This document shows, one piece after another, positions 29,624-40,258 of a stretch of DNA of 64,000 bases. The notes under the pieces are model-generated. The model was given only the letters and a program-made list of their open reading frames with translations. It was not told where the DNA came from and ran no database searches. Source of the DNA: Proales similis (Eukaryota; Rotifera; Eurotatoria; Ploima; Proalidae); the NCBI GenBank assembly GCA_019059635.1, contig JAGVRJ010000003.1, positions 1,488,001 through 1,552,000 on the forward strand, read 5' to 3'. Numbering within the stretch: position 1 is the stretch's first letter; each line of letters starts with the position of its first letter. The translations under genes and the position numbers were made by a program.

Positions 29624-31213
29624 ATGGAAGAGGACACAAGTGCTCAGCAAGACGAGATACTCGCGCTGCAAAGCATCTACGAACAAGACGCTTTGTTTGA
29701 GTTCGACGAGTCTGCTCGAAAGGGAACGTTTATGGCCAAGCCACCGGCACCTGACGACGGCCAAGGCTTTAGTCTGAATTTGAGTAGGTTAAACGGTCGC
29801 GATTCTATTTCGAGTCGAGTCTCCATCTCATTGATTAAAAGCGGGCGAAAATCGACTGATTCAAGTAGAGAGACTGATGCCCGTCAAACTTGAGTTTGAG
29901 CTTCCCGTCGACTATCCCTCGAACAATCCTCCACGATTCACCTTGACATGCTCGTGGATTTCCCGTCAAACTGTAACGATTCGTCTCCAAAATTTGTCTC
30001 GTTCAAGATCCGAATTTGAATTAAACGAGTCGCTCTAAAAGCTGTCCAGACTATGCCACCGTTTAGACGAGCTATGGTCAGAAAGCTGCAACACACCGAT
30101 CTTGTTCACGTGGATAAACTTTTTGATTTATGATTCGATCGAGTATTTGGGTCTGAGCCCGCGCAACTTGACCGTCGACGATAGTCCCTCCCAAGAAACA
30201 GACGAGCTGTTGGATAATCGAGCCGTTAAGTCCGAGTGCTCGGCTGCTTTGTTAGAAAACTACAATCGCGAAGAGCTGCAGGCTAGCTTTAACGCATCCT
30301 ATTTTGACTGCTCAATTTGTTTCAGCAGCAAGCAGGGAATCAATTGTTTTGAATTCAACAAATGTAAACACGTCTTCTGCAATGAGTGCCTTCGCCAGCA
30401 CTTTCAGACGCAGATCGCCGACGGAAACATTCACAATCTGTTCTGTCCGGAGCCGAAATGCGGCTCAACTGCCTTGCACACCCAAGTGCTGAGTTTGATT
30501 GGCAACGAAGCGTTTAAACGCTATGACACGATGCTTCTGCGAGACTCGTTGAACAAAATGTCCGACATTGTTTACTGTCCTCGAGTGAAATGCGGCTGCG
30601 CGGTCATTCCGGTTAGTGTTCGCTTTATTACTCGCCAAGCCTGCCATTCTCATTCGAGTCTCAGGAAGATAATCTCGCACAATGTGCCGAATGCAGCCAC
30701 GTGTTCTGTCCGCTGTGTCTTCAAGGCTATCACGGAATCGAGCCATGCCGAATAAGCCAGAGTCAACTGAAGCAAATATGCGATCTCTATCTGAACGGAG
30801 ACGAGCAAGTCAAACAAGAGCTGACCAAGCGCTACGGCGAGCTGCGGATAAAGCGCGCCATCGAAGAAATGCTCAGCATGGAGTTGATTCAGAGCACCTC
30901 GAAACAATGCCCTGGCTGCCGATCATGGATGCAGAAGTTAGACGGCTGCAACAAGATGGCCTGCACCAAATGCCAATGCTACTTCTGCTGGCTGTGTCTG
31001 AAATCTCTGTCCAAACTGGATCCCTACTCTCACTTCAGTCAGCCCAACTCTCAGTGCTTTAACAAGCTGTTTGAAGGCACTTTTCATGACCACGAACAAG
31101 ATCAACTCGACCAACCCGTCGCAATGTTTGACGTGTTTGCGGACGAGGACGACGCCGACGAAGACGACGATGATGATGATGATGATGACGAGCCAGACGA
31201 GATGCCCAATTGA
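29624..31213 (+). CDS. RNF14: RNF14-type RBR E3 ubiquitin ligase
   Basis: Exons 29624-29783, 29869-29972, 30042-30611, 30665-31213 join in phase to 460 residues. An N-terminal RWD domain has QQDEILALQSIYE and FELPVDYPSNNPP. The RBR unit follows: RING1 from about residue 178 (CSICFSS ... KCKHVFCNECL), the IBR (CAECSHVFCPLC), and RING2 from about 360 (CPGCRSWMQKLDGCNKMAC). The catalytic Cys lies in the GCNKM motif. An HCF-type linker helix separates IBR and RING2. The tail is strongly acidic, encoded by a GAT/GAC run (31160-31195). Human RNF14 has 474 residues. Known role: atypical K6-linked ubiquitylation that clears stalled-ribosome-trapped translation factors and RNA-protein crosslinks. AATAAA lies at 31294-31299. 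Confidence 0.95.
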
Positions 31214-31579
31214 CAATCATCGCGTCCGATGGCATTAGTTTTAGTCTTTTTGAATGTTTTTCTTCTTTAGACTCTTTATTGTTGCACTCGAAAAATAAAA
31301 CAAAGTTTGCTGTTGTTGTTGAGCCACTCTCCATTGAAGCGCAGAGCTTTAGATTTAGGTCGAATGTACAATCGACAATTGTTGTAGAATTTCAAATATA
31401 GCAGTAGAAAAGAATATAAATCGTTTGAATTTAGTTTAATCTAATTTAACTCCAGAACCAGTCTTGTGGTCTTGATCGTCTCTTTAAGCAATTATCAATA
31501 ATAAGCAATTTTGTCTAGTCGCAATCAATCACAAGTTGGATAAAACTCAACAGTAGATGGAGAGGCAAGGGTCACTTGA
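31214..31579. other. Convergent 3' flanks of RNF14 and coronin-7
   Basis: 366 bases between two convergent stops. Holds the RNF14 polyadenylation signal at 31294-31299. Nothing else recognised. Confidence 0.6.
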
Positions 31580-34500
31580 TCATTTGTTCCATTCGCTATC
31601 GTCGCTCTCGTCGCTCTTTTCGTGCCTATAGAGCGACGCTCGTTGCAGCATTGAATTGATTATCTTTCGTTCGTCTGTGTTCATGTTTCCCGGATTGTAC
31701 ATGCCAGGCACTGCCGCCTCGGCCGGCTTGTTGATCGCTTTTCTCGCCGGCTTGCTGCTCGACTCTGACTCGGACAACTCGGACACTACGATTGAACAGA
31801 ATGAGAGAGGTCAAGTCGAATCAGGCAGAAAGCGAATAAATTTTCAAGTTACATCGCTTCATGTCTTTGGGCTGCAAGTCGAAATATTTGAGTTCGAACT
31901 GCTCGTTGGCGAACCATTGTGCGGCGCTCAAATACGGCTGGCGGGTATCAATTGTTTCGGGAAAGATGTCGTCTTGGAAGAGACTTGTCTGTTGACCAGT
32001 CTAATGTTAGCGACAATCATAAAGTAAGAGACCAAAAGAGCTTTACTTTAACTCGAGGCACAGTGAAGCTGATTTGCTCGACCCGGTTGTCTTTTGTGAG
32101 TCGGTAGGCCTTGCCGATCTCGACTGCTTTCACGTCGCACTTCAATTTGGGCAAGAACGCCATTGCGTAGTGAAGCCCCTCTGGTCTGAACGGAGTCAGC
32201 GGCTGGAAGTACGGCTCATAATCGAGTATTTCAAACAAATGCATGGTCACTTCGCCCTAAATAGCAATAATCATCGTCTTGAACAGATCTTTGAGCAATT
32301 TTCGATTGAACTTGTCTACCTTGGCGTGAAGATACAACACACTTGTATCAGGGTCGTAGTGCGGTATGAGCAGAGAAGGTGACTGATTGATATCGTGCGT
32401 CTGAAGCAGTTCGAGTGTACTCGCATCGAAGAGGTAAATTTGACGCAAATTGCCGCTTTAAAGACGTGAAGGAAAAACACGGGCGGTAGAGACCAAGTTG
32501 GCAGAGTCGAGAAAATAGCTAAGTAGTTACCGTCCGAATCCGCTGACCAAAAGACAGGTGCCGTTCACAACCCATTCGATTCGAGCGCTCTTCGAACCAG
32601 CCACTGAGCCGCAGTTTGCCTCCAGGATGGGCAGCTCGCTGGTCAATGGCTCGTAAATGCGTATCATGCCGTCTTTGCACACAGTGGCAAGCATGTTTCC
32701 GGCCGGACTCCAGCTCATGCTGAACATCTACATAAGCAGCGGAGAGTTTTTATCGATTTGAGACAAAAATGATCAGATCGTGGTCACTCACCGTGTCAGT
32801 GAAGCCTTTTAGAGCGATGACGTCCTGGCAGGTATCGATGTTCCAGATGCGAATGGTTCGATCGTAGCTGGCCGAGGCAAGAACGTTCTTGGCGTATGGG
32901 TGATAGCGAATGCAATATAGACGCTCAGTGTGCCCCTTGAGTTCGACGGCCGGCTCCTCGAGCGATTCGACCAGGCCCTCAGAAGGAATATGCCAAATCT
33001 TGACCACGCCGTTGTCGCATGCCGCTGCTAGACTCTCTTCATCAAACGGATCCCATTGAAAGTCGGACACTTTGGACTTGTTGACTATGCTGCTAATACT
33101 TGCATCGGACAGCCGACCCGGCTTGTTAAGCTTAGCCAAACCCAATCGATGAGGAATAAATCAAATTAGTCAAATTAGCACGTCGGCAGCCTACCTCGAC
33201 AATTCCGATTTGGCCCGAACTGCCGGCAAGAAGATAAGCGCCATGCTTGGAGTTCACTTGAAATCCATCACACTCGCCTGGCCACATGGTGCTCAGATTG
33301 CGAATGTTCGTTATGTGCTCGGTCTTGTGAGCGGTCTTGCCGTTTACATATTTGAATTTGCTCTGATAGAACACTGCATCGAATCTGTTAGCATTCTTCT
33401 TTGTTGGCTTCATCTCCAAAATGTTTACCAGACTTGGCCTTTGAGGCACGATCGCTGGTCACCCTCGGACTGCCCACGTTTATCATGCTTCGGGACTCAT
33501 TGCGAACAACAGCCTCTACTCGGTTAGCTCTCAAGACCACCGGCTTTTCAGTAGCAGCAGCAGCCACCTCTTTGCCTGCATCGGATCGAGGTTGGTCTCG
33601 ATTGCTGCTACACTCCGAGTTCTCGGTGCTTGTTATCGAGCCAGACGAGCTGGTCGACTCGGTGGATGGCGTCGGGCTGACTTTAGACGGTTTGGCATTG
33701 TTGTCTGTTGAAGAAGACGACGTGTCCACGTGAAGCAGTGTCTCGCCTCTGAGCCACTTTTTCTGGTTCTCTGGATTCAGCTCCACCTTGAGAGCGGGTT
33801 TGTTGACACCTTGGAGCCACTGATCCTTGCTCACTCCGGCGTTCTGGATGTCATACGTATCAGGGTAAACGTCCGAATGGAACTCGTAATACGACTGAGA
33901 GAAAAGGCGAAATTGCCGAAATTCAACGAAATCCAGGCTATAGGGAAAAAAGATGGCTTACACGACGAGGCACGTGGTAAGGCATTGGGTAGACGCTGTT
34001 ACGAGTGAGCAGCAACAAGCGATCTACTTCACAGCTCATCAAATCGAGGCCGAATTTGGGCACCATGCACGCGCTCTTGATTTGGTCGTCTACTTGCTGC
34101 GAGCTGTCTATAAATGTCATTCGAAGTTTAATTCGCTCAATTCAACTGGACAGTGAGGCTCGGCCTATGAATGGACACTTACTGAACGAGAAACTCCATT
34201 CGTTGTTCAGGAACACTTCTCCGTAGCGCACCATGGTATCAGCCTTGATTCAAACAGTTTCAAATTTGAGTCGAGTGACTGCCCGACTGAAGTGAATACC
34301 TTTCCGATTAAGAAGAGCATTGAAGTGTCTGCATCGAAGTAGGGCGTGAGAACATTGTTGCCAGTGTCAATGGAGGCCTCGTGAACTGGTGCACTCAGAT
34401 TGCGCACATCCCATAAGTGAACCTCGCGAGCAAAACTCTGTTTGACATTCGAGATTGATTCAGACAGCGTTTTAGATGATCGCTACGAACCTGAGTATAA

Positions 34501-35413
34501 ACGCTCGACAGAATGCAGTCAGTCAAGCCGATCCAAACCACTTTGGAGTCTTTGTTGGCCGTCTTGTCGTTTTCGATTCGCTATTTGTTTGCCAATGTCA
34601 ATAAAGTCAATTAAGACTGAAACCGAGTCGCTATATTTACGAGGTTTTGCTCGGCGCTCGGACTGCGTGGGTCGGTTATCATCATGGTTTTGTCCTTGGC
34701 GGTGGTGACCACGGCCGAGCCATCGCGTTTCCAAGAAACGCCTTGAATAGCGTCTGAATGAGCTCCGATGCCTTTAAGGGGGGAGAGAGAGAGATTGCTT
34801 ATTTGCTCAGTTTCTAAGAGCCAAGGAAATGTATGTTTTACAGGAAATGAATTGCGACGGCGCAGTCACGTCCCAGAGGTAAATTGAGCTCAGAGAAGTG
34901 GAGAGCAGAACGTTCTCGACGTTCGGGTTCCAATTGAGTGAATCGCATCGATTCTCAATCAGAGCAATGCTGGAAGTGTTCTTGAGCTCAATGCGCTCGG
35001 CGTCGTTCTGCACAGACCAGAGCTGAACGGTCGAGTCAAAGCCGCATGTGGCTAAGACCGAGCCTTTAAATGGACTGTATTGAATATCGGTGATCGGGCC
35101 GGCGTGAGCATGAGTGAGGCAAAAGGCGTCGTTGCTGAACGTGAGCTTTTTGGCCAAGTCATCGTGTCGAATGGTGCACAGATTGCCGCCCGAGTTGCTG
35201 TCAATCGCAAATGTGATGGTGTTCAAGTCACAGCCGACCAGACTGCCGATTGTGTTTGACAGGCGGTTGGTTGAAATTCCGGCGAATATTTGCTTTTCAA
35301 TTTAAAGAATTAAAAAAAAAATAAAAACAAACAAACAAACTAGGTTTGATTACGTCTTTTTTAACGAGCTTGGGCGCCGCGTTCTTGTACTTGCTTGATT
35401 TGAATTTGAACAT
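31580..35413 (-). CDS. CORO7: Coronin-7 (tandem beta-propeller coronin)
   Basis: Multi-exon gene with ATG at 35413 (MFKFKSSKYKNAAPKLVKK), the short basic coronin N-terminus. Two complete WD40 coronin units follow. The first spans about 35300-33900 and has DIQYSPFKGSVLATCGFDSTVQLW. A Ser/Thr-rich linker lies at about 33450-33800. The second unit spans about 33400-32000, with FQWDPFDEESLAAACDNG, YHPYAKNVLASASYDRTIRIW, WSPAGNMLATVCKDG and IPHYDPDTSVLYL. Each unit ends in the coronin extension, here with FQDDIFPE. The C-terminus ends with an acidic, Trp-containing tail (SDESDDSEWN), as in coronin-7, which lacks the coiled coil of short coronins. Known role: actin regulation and Golgi/post-Golgi trafficking. 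Exon edges beyond the first were not all set. Confidence 0.93.
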
Positions 35414-35490
35414 TTTGCGCCAATGCTTTTCGATTCGGCTCCGATTAATTTCTCACTTAGAAAACTGACGCAGTGCTTTGAGTTTGAATT

Positions 35491-35510
35491 TCTCTCTCTC
35501 TCTCTCTCTC
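35491..35510. repeat. (TC)10 microsatellite
   Basis: Perfect TC run about 80 bases upstream of the coronin-7 start codon. Confidence 0.95.
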
Positions 35511-36440
35511 AATTCTTCTAGTAACAACGGCGTCAAATGACAAACCCATTTGAACAGCATAATGGATCGATACGGCGGCGTTCGCATAAGACAGTCACAT
35601 GACCGGGCAGATAGCTGCTCAAGTCGGAGCACAGCCTTATATGGCAGTTGAAACTGCGTTAGATAAGCAAATAAAACGCAAGTAACAACGAAACGATCTT
35701 GTGACGGCTCAGCGCACAATTCTCAACCGAGCGATTCGAGATTGCCACTCAAACAATACATAATTAAAAAGTCAGCTAATTCAACTCGTCGTAGAACGAG
35801 CGAGATTTGAGAATGATTCGAATGTAATCAAAAATGAAATAAAATTTAAAATTAAGGGGAAAAAAGGAGGCCGCAAATAGAAAAGGGCGAAGAAATAAAA
35901 AAAAAAAAAGGCAAACGTGAAAAAGACGAAAAAGTAGACGAACACAGATGTCTGCTTTCTAACTCGACCAAGCGCGAATAGAACTAGTAATTAATGGTCG
36001 GCGCTAGTTAATAATAAAAAATGCACGACAGCAGCAGGCTGTTCTAGTTTGCCTTTGAGATGAACTCTCGTGCGATTCGATCGATTCTATCTTCATAATG
36101 GCTATGTTGCGAGCTGAGCAGATAGCCTTGGCCGGCCTGATGTGCATGTCTGCTGCTTTCACTAATGCTGCTACTGCTGCTGTGCGGCGGCTGCGGCAGA
36201 GAAGATATGCGCGATGACCCACATCAGTAGAAAGCATGAGCATCATCATCATAATAATAAAACAACGAATCAAATAATTCATGATAAATAGGAGCGTCCG
36301 AGCAGCCGCGCTCTTTTGCCTGCTTCAATTAGGAGCTAAGGTTGCAAAATATTAACGCGCGACATTAATTAGATATTCTCTTTGGTTCAGAAAACCGCAA
36401 CAATTGTTGTCGACGCGCTTAGCCGCGACTCGAGCTCAAA

Positions 36441-36456
36441 CACACACACACACACA
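36441..36456. repeat. (CA)8 microsatellite
   Basis: Perfect CA run in the intergenic region between coronin-7 and eIF2 alpha. Confidence 0.95.
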
Positions 36457-36729
36457 AATATAAAACTCACCGCTCACTGAGTCACTCATTTGCTCACATA
36501 TTCGCTGAGCCGAACTGAGCCGGTTTGCAAGCTCGGCACAGTACAGAAAGCGGCAAGCAAGCAAATAACGAGATGAATGAATAAGGCGAACACGAACGGC
36601 TTTGCCTCGCGTCGTTTATTTGCTTCTCGCTCGCTCGCTCTGGATGGCCAACATTTCATCTCGTTTCTTATTCTTTATTTCTGTGTGGCGTAGGCGCGCT
36701 AAGCAAAATGAACGGAAACAAGAGTGAGA

Positions 36730-37828
36730 CTAATCCAAACTGGCCTTTTCCATTTTCTTAGTGAATTCGCTCACTGGCACGTCGTCTTCATCTGCTTCGT
36801 CGAGCTCGCCGGCCTCCTCGTCCGAGCTCGCCTCGCTATCTTCTTCAGAGTCCGTGTCTCCGGCCACCTCTTTGTTCTCCTCCTCCAGCATGTCCATTTG
36901 TCGTGCCAGCTCGGCTTCGTCGATGTCAGTGATCACCTTGGGCGGCATTTTGACTTTAAATCGACCCTTGGACGACTCGATCGCTTTTTTAATTCGCTCA
37001 ATTGTGTCGTTGAGCAGCTTAATTCCCTCTTCTCTGTCCAGAGTGGTCGATGTTATCACATAGATCGGTGGCGCGATCAAGTTTATCTTGAGCGGCTTCT
37101 CTTCGCTCGAGTTCTTGAGGCCCTCGCGCAACGCCGCTTTAATCGCGTCTATTCCCTCATAGCTGTAGCAAGAGACTTCAATGTCGGCGCGGCATTTGAC
37201 CGCCTGCGGTGTCATTCGTCGTCGAATGTTGGTTAACAGAATTTCCCTCCACTCTGGCGGAATATCGCAGTCGTCGAGCACGGACGGCTCAGTGACACTT
37301 TGCTTGAATATGTCGTAAGAGTAGCCGGGCTTTTTGTATTTCTCGTCGATCTTCCACGCAGTTCGCTCGTACAAGTCCTCGAACTGCTCGTCCGTGTCCA
37401 TTTTAAGAACTTCGGCCGTATGCCGCAAGATGCTGTTCACAGTCTTGCCCCGGGCGAACTTCTCCTCGCATTTTAAAATCTCCTCGGTGGAGACTCGACG
37501 CTTGGACAAGTCAATGTAGCCCTTATCCTTGTCTACACGAATAACGACCACCACTTCGTTGCGGCCCACTCTGATCAGCTTGTTAATTGAGCGGATGCGT
37601 CTTCGCGAGAGCTCACTAAGCAGAATCATTCCTTGAGAAATTCACAAACAAAGAACAAGTCAGAGATTAGGAAGAAATCATTCCAGCTCGCGATTGTTTA
37701 CCCTCGATTTTGTTGTACTCGAGCAAATTGACGTAGGAGCCCATTTCGGCGATCTGACGAACATTGACCATGACGACCTCGTCGCATTCGGGAAACTGGT
37801 GCTTGTAGAACCTGCAAGACAGCGGCAT
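36730..37828 (-). CDS. EIF2S1: eIF2 alpha, translation initiation factor 2 subunit 1
   Basis: Two exons (37702-37828 and 36730-37631) give 342 residues. The start [14 protein letters not shown] is the family start. An earlier in-frame ATG at 37882 was rejected because it adds 18 unmatched residues. The S1 domain carries the regulatory phosphosite loop [13 protein letters not shown], so stress kinases can act on it. The helical and alpha/beta domains follow ([17 protein letters not shown]-like [39 protein letters not shown]). The C-terminus is a long acidic tail, longer than in human. Known role: part of the eIF2-GTP-Met-tRNAi ternary complex and switch of the integrated stress response. The polyadenylation signal lies about 50 bases after the stop. 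Confidence 0.97.
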
Positions 37829-38345
37829 TCTTCTCGCTTCTCTCTTAAATATCTTCGATGAAAATAAAAGAGCTTTAGACAATGCTAGGGCAAGTTTCGA
37901 TCAGAAACAGAGCAGAATAAAGCGAGCAAGCGAGCCAAATCGAACAATTAGAGCTAGCTCGGCTAGAATTCATTGAAAACAACGAATTTGATATAAAGCG
38001 CGATTCAAGCACAATAAGCAACCATTGCAAAACATTTTGGCCATTTCCCGCCTCACCTCTGTCTCTGGCTGTCCTCGCCCTGCTCTCGTCAATATGCTCG
38101 GCAGGCTTTTTTAACCTAACTTTTACTAATTATTTCTTGGTTTCAACTCGAGCCCTGGCCTCATAGACAACAAGCACCCTCAAGCCGATTGCCCAATCAG
38201 GACAAAACAGTCAAAAGCCGGCTATTTGTTGGATTTATTTCTTAATTGGACAGCAGTCAAAGAGATCCTCTAGCGACCAAACGAGTTTTTAAATAATTTA
38301 GTCTGAATGAAATTGAATTTGTTGGACAATTTGAATCTCAGCGCG
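37829..38345. other. Intergenic region, eIF2 alpha promoter side
   Basis: About 520 bases between the eIF2 alpha start and the CMC2 stop, both genes on the minus strand. No coding feature recognised. Confidence 0.55.
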
Positions 38346-38792
38346 TCACTTTGTCTTGTTTTTGGCTGCCTCTTCTTCGGCCTTCTTTTTATTCTTGAGC
38401 TCTTCCAGAAGACGCAGTTTCTCCGCAAACTCCGGATTTTTCTGCTTGTACTCGTCGAGCTGCTTCTTCTTCAAGTTTTCAGTGCCGATGTTTCGTCTAT
38501 TCTTCAACTTAACTCGTCAAAGTAAACAAGCCGCCGAGTCAACAAGAGAAGTAGATTGTGAGAGCTAAACCTCTTTTTGAATGCAGTTGTTCATTTTGGC
38601 CTGAATTTCCGAGCAATAGCCCAAGTAGCGCATGTACTTGTTCTAATTTCAATTTGGTTTTAGACAGCAAGCTCGGGCGTCTGGAATAGATTTTCTCCGA
38701 CCTGTGCTTACCTCTTCATTGCACTTTTCATATTCTTTTATGAACACGTTACACTCGTCCGTGTGCAGATGCCGTGCCAGATTCGAATGCAT
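38346..38792 (-). CDS. CMC2: CMC2 homologue, twin CX9C mitochondrial protein
   Basis: Three exons (38712-38792, 38571-38642, 38346-38507) give 104 residues. The start MHSNLARHLHTDECN matches the CMC2 start pattern. Two CX9C motifs are exact: CNVFIKEYEKC and CSEIQAKMNNC, separated by YMRYLGY. The human protein has 79 residues. Here a charged Lys/Glu-rich tail (ending KKKAEEEAAKNKTK) adds about 25. The donor of exon 2 is GTTTAG, weaker than its neighbours, and the last acceptor could shift by two codons. Known role: intermembrane-space factor for cytochrome c oxidase biogenesis, imported by the MIA40 disulfide relay. Confidence 0.85.
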
Positions 38793-39005
38793 CTTGTTCA
38801 AGTTACCTAATCGGACCTAAACATTCAGATCATGCAATTATCCATTTATTGTTCTCGATTGGAGCCGCCGCCGCCGCCGACGTAACTTTTACATTCACTC
38901 GCTCACTGTGCTCATTTAATAGTCTGCGTACTCGATTTTCTGTTCGAATGGTCTTTTCTGTTTGCATTTTATTCAAGTGGCAAAGCTTTGGAAAGAGAGT
39001 CGCCC

Positions 39006-39802
39006 TCACGCTTGAAGGGTTCTAGAAAAGCCGACAAAGCAAAGCAGCAAAGCAGAGCAGCTTGGCAAGAAGCCGACGCGAATGGAGCCGTTTCTTAGCC
39101 GCTGAAGATGCTGCTTTTTTATTTGATTGGCCGCACAAACGGCTTTCATTCGTTTTAGTTTATCGAACACTTCGGCGAACGTGTTCTGACATCGCAGAGC
39201 GAAATTCAACTCCAAACAGCCGAGAAAGTCCATGGAGCGAACACAGTTCTCCTCGTTTGTGTACGAGTTGAACTCGACCGTCGAGATGTAGGTGTCTCTG
39301 AACAGATAGTTCATCATCGGCAAGTCCAGACGATCGCAGTACATTCGAACCACATTTCGGTTGCAGTCAGGATCGATGTAGAGCGGCGTGGGCTCTTGGT
39401 CGATTTCCATCGTCTCAGTGGTCGTTGTCGGCTTCTTGCGCGGTATTCGAGGCAGCACAATTTTGTCAATTATGCCCTCACATCCGAAGCCTCTCGCCTA
39501 GCGCAGGTCAGCTCGAGCGAGTCAATCAGCAATCTGGTTGGCGGCCTGCTTACCTGTGTAATGAGACTCTGCACTGTCCATTTGATGGTTTCCATGGCCG
39601 GTCCGTACTCTTGAACCATTTTGCATTGCTTCAGCTTTTTGTTTATGCAGTCTACATGCTCCTTGGCCGAGTGACAGTAGAGCGTTGCATTGCTCTGGTA
39701 TTCGTTTTGAGCAGGAGGCGAAGGGCATTTATTTGCGATATACAAATCACATCCGCGCGTAATTTCAACACAAATAGACGCGATCACAAGTGGCCAGAGC
39801 AT
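39006..39802 (-). CDS. Unknown Cys-rich secreted protein, possibly GPI-anchored
   Basis: Two exons (39554-39802 and 39006-39476) give 239 residues. The start at 39802 was chosen because it opens directly with a signal peptide (MLWPLVIASICVEITRG). About 12 Cys follow in two clusters separated by a Pro/Thr-rich spacer (PRIPRKKPTTTTE). Patterns include CDLYIANKC, CHSAKEHVDC, CNRNVVRMYCDR and CVRSMDFLGCLELNFALRC. The C-terminus is hydrophobic (GFLPSCSALLLCFVGF) after a Gly/Ser site, as expected for a GPI signal. The Cys/helix pattern is reminiscent of helical Cys-rich extracellular domains seen in invertebrate expansions, but I do not recognise a named family. It is divergent from the FAM47-like gene. 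Confidence 0.75.
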
Positions 39803-39937
39803 TTTTGTAAAATACCACCTTTGCTGAAGATGATGTTTTATATAAACCAACTAAAAGTGACCACCTTGATTGTCGAACATGACTCTCAACTAATTCGTTG
39901 GGCTTTTCGAGTGTGCTCGGCCAGACATGCACACACA

Positions 39938-39970
<33 letters not shown>

Positions 39971-40258
39971 GCTCTTACTCTGTATCTGTCCAGAGACGCC
40001 AAAGAGCGAGCATCACGAGTTGTTTACGCGGTCGTTAAAACGACAACTAAGCTCTTCGTCTTGCTTAATCCTATTTACCGCCGTCGGGTTGACTTGAACT
40101 GGGATTAAGCAATAGACTCTAAATGACTTAAATGAAGCGCACGTTCGTCAAGTTTTGCCACGATCGTTGCCTGGCGACCGCGTTCGTAAGCCGAGCTCGT
40201 CGATTAGGCAATCTGGCAGCTCTCGGCCAAATTGAATTGAATCCTCGTAATAGGGCAA
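39803..40258. other. Divergent intergenic region with CT repeat
   Basis: About 450 bases between the divergent Cys-rich gene and FAM47-like gene. A CA/CT-rich tract lies at 39929-39970. It presumably carries both promoters. Confidence 0.55.

Larger units (their letters stand above)
35414..36729. other. Intergenic region upstream of coronin-7
   Basis: About 1.3 kb containing (TC)10 at 35491-35510, A-rich runs near 35830-35920 and (CA)8 at 36441-36456. A minus-strand AATAAA at 36674-36679 serves eIF2 alpha. No coding feature recognised. Confidence 0.6.

Noticed and set aside
36724-37236. Plus-strand frame of 170 codons.
   Set aside because: Exact antisense of the eIF2 alpha coding exon.
37829-37882. 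Upstream in-frame ATG for eIF2 alpha at 37882.
   Set aside because: It would add 18 residues absent from the highly conserved eIF2 alpha N-terminus.
39425-40108. Plus-strand frame of 227 codons.
   Set aside because: It runs antisense through the Cys-rich gene exons and then through a CT repeat giving Ser-Leu repeats; a shadow plus low complexity.
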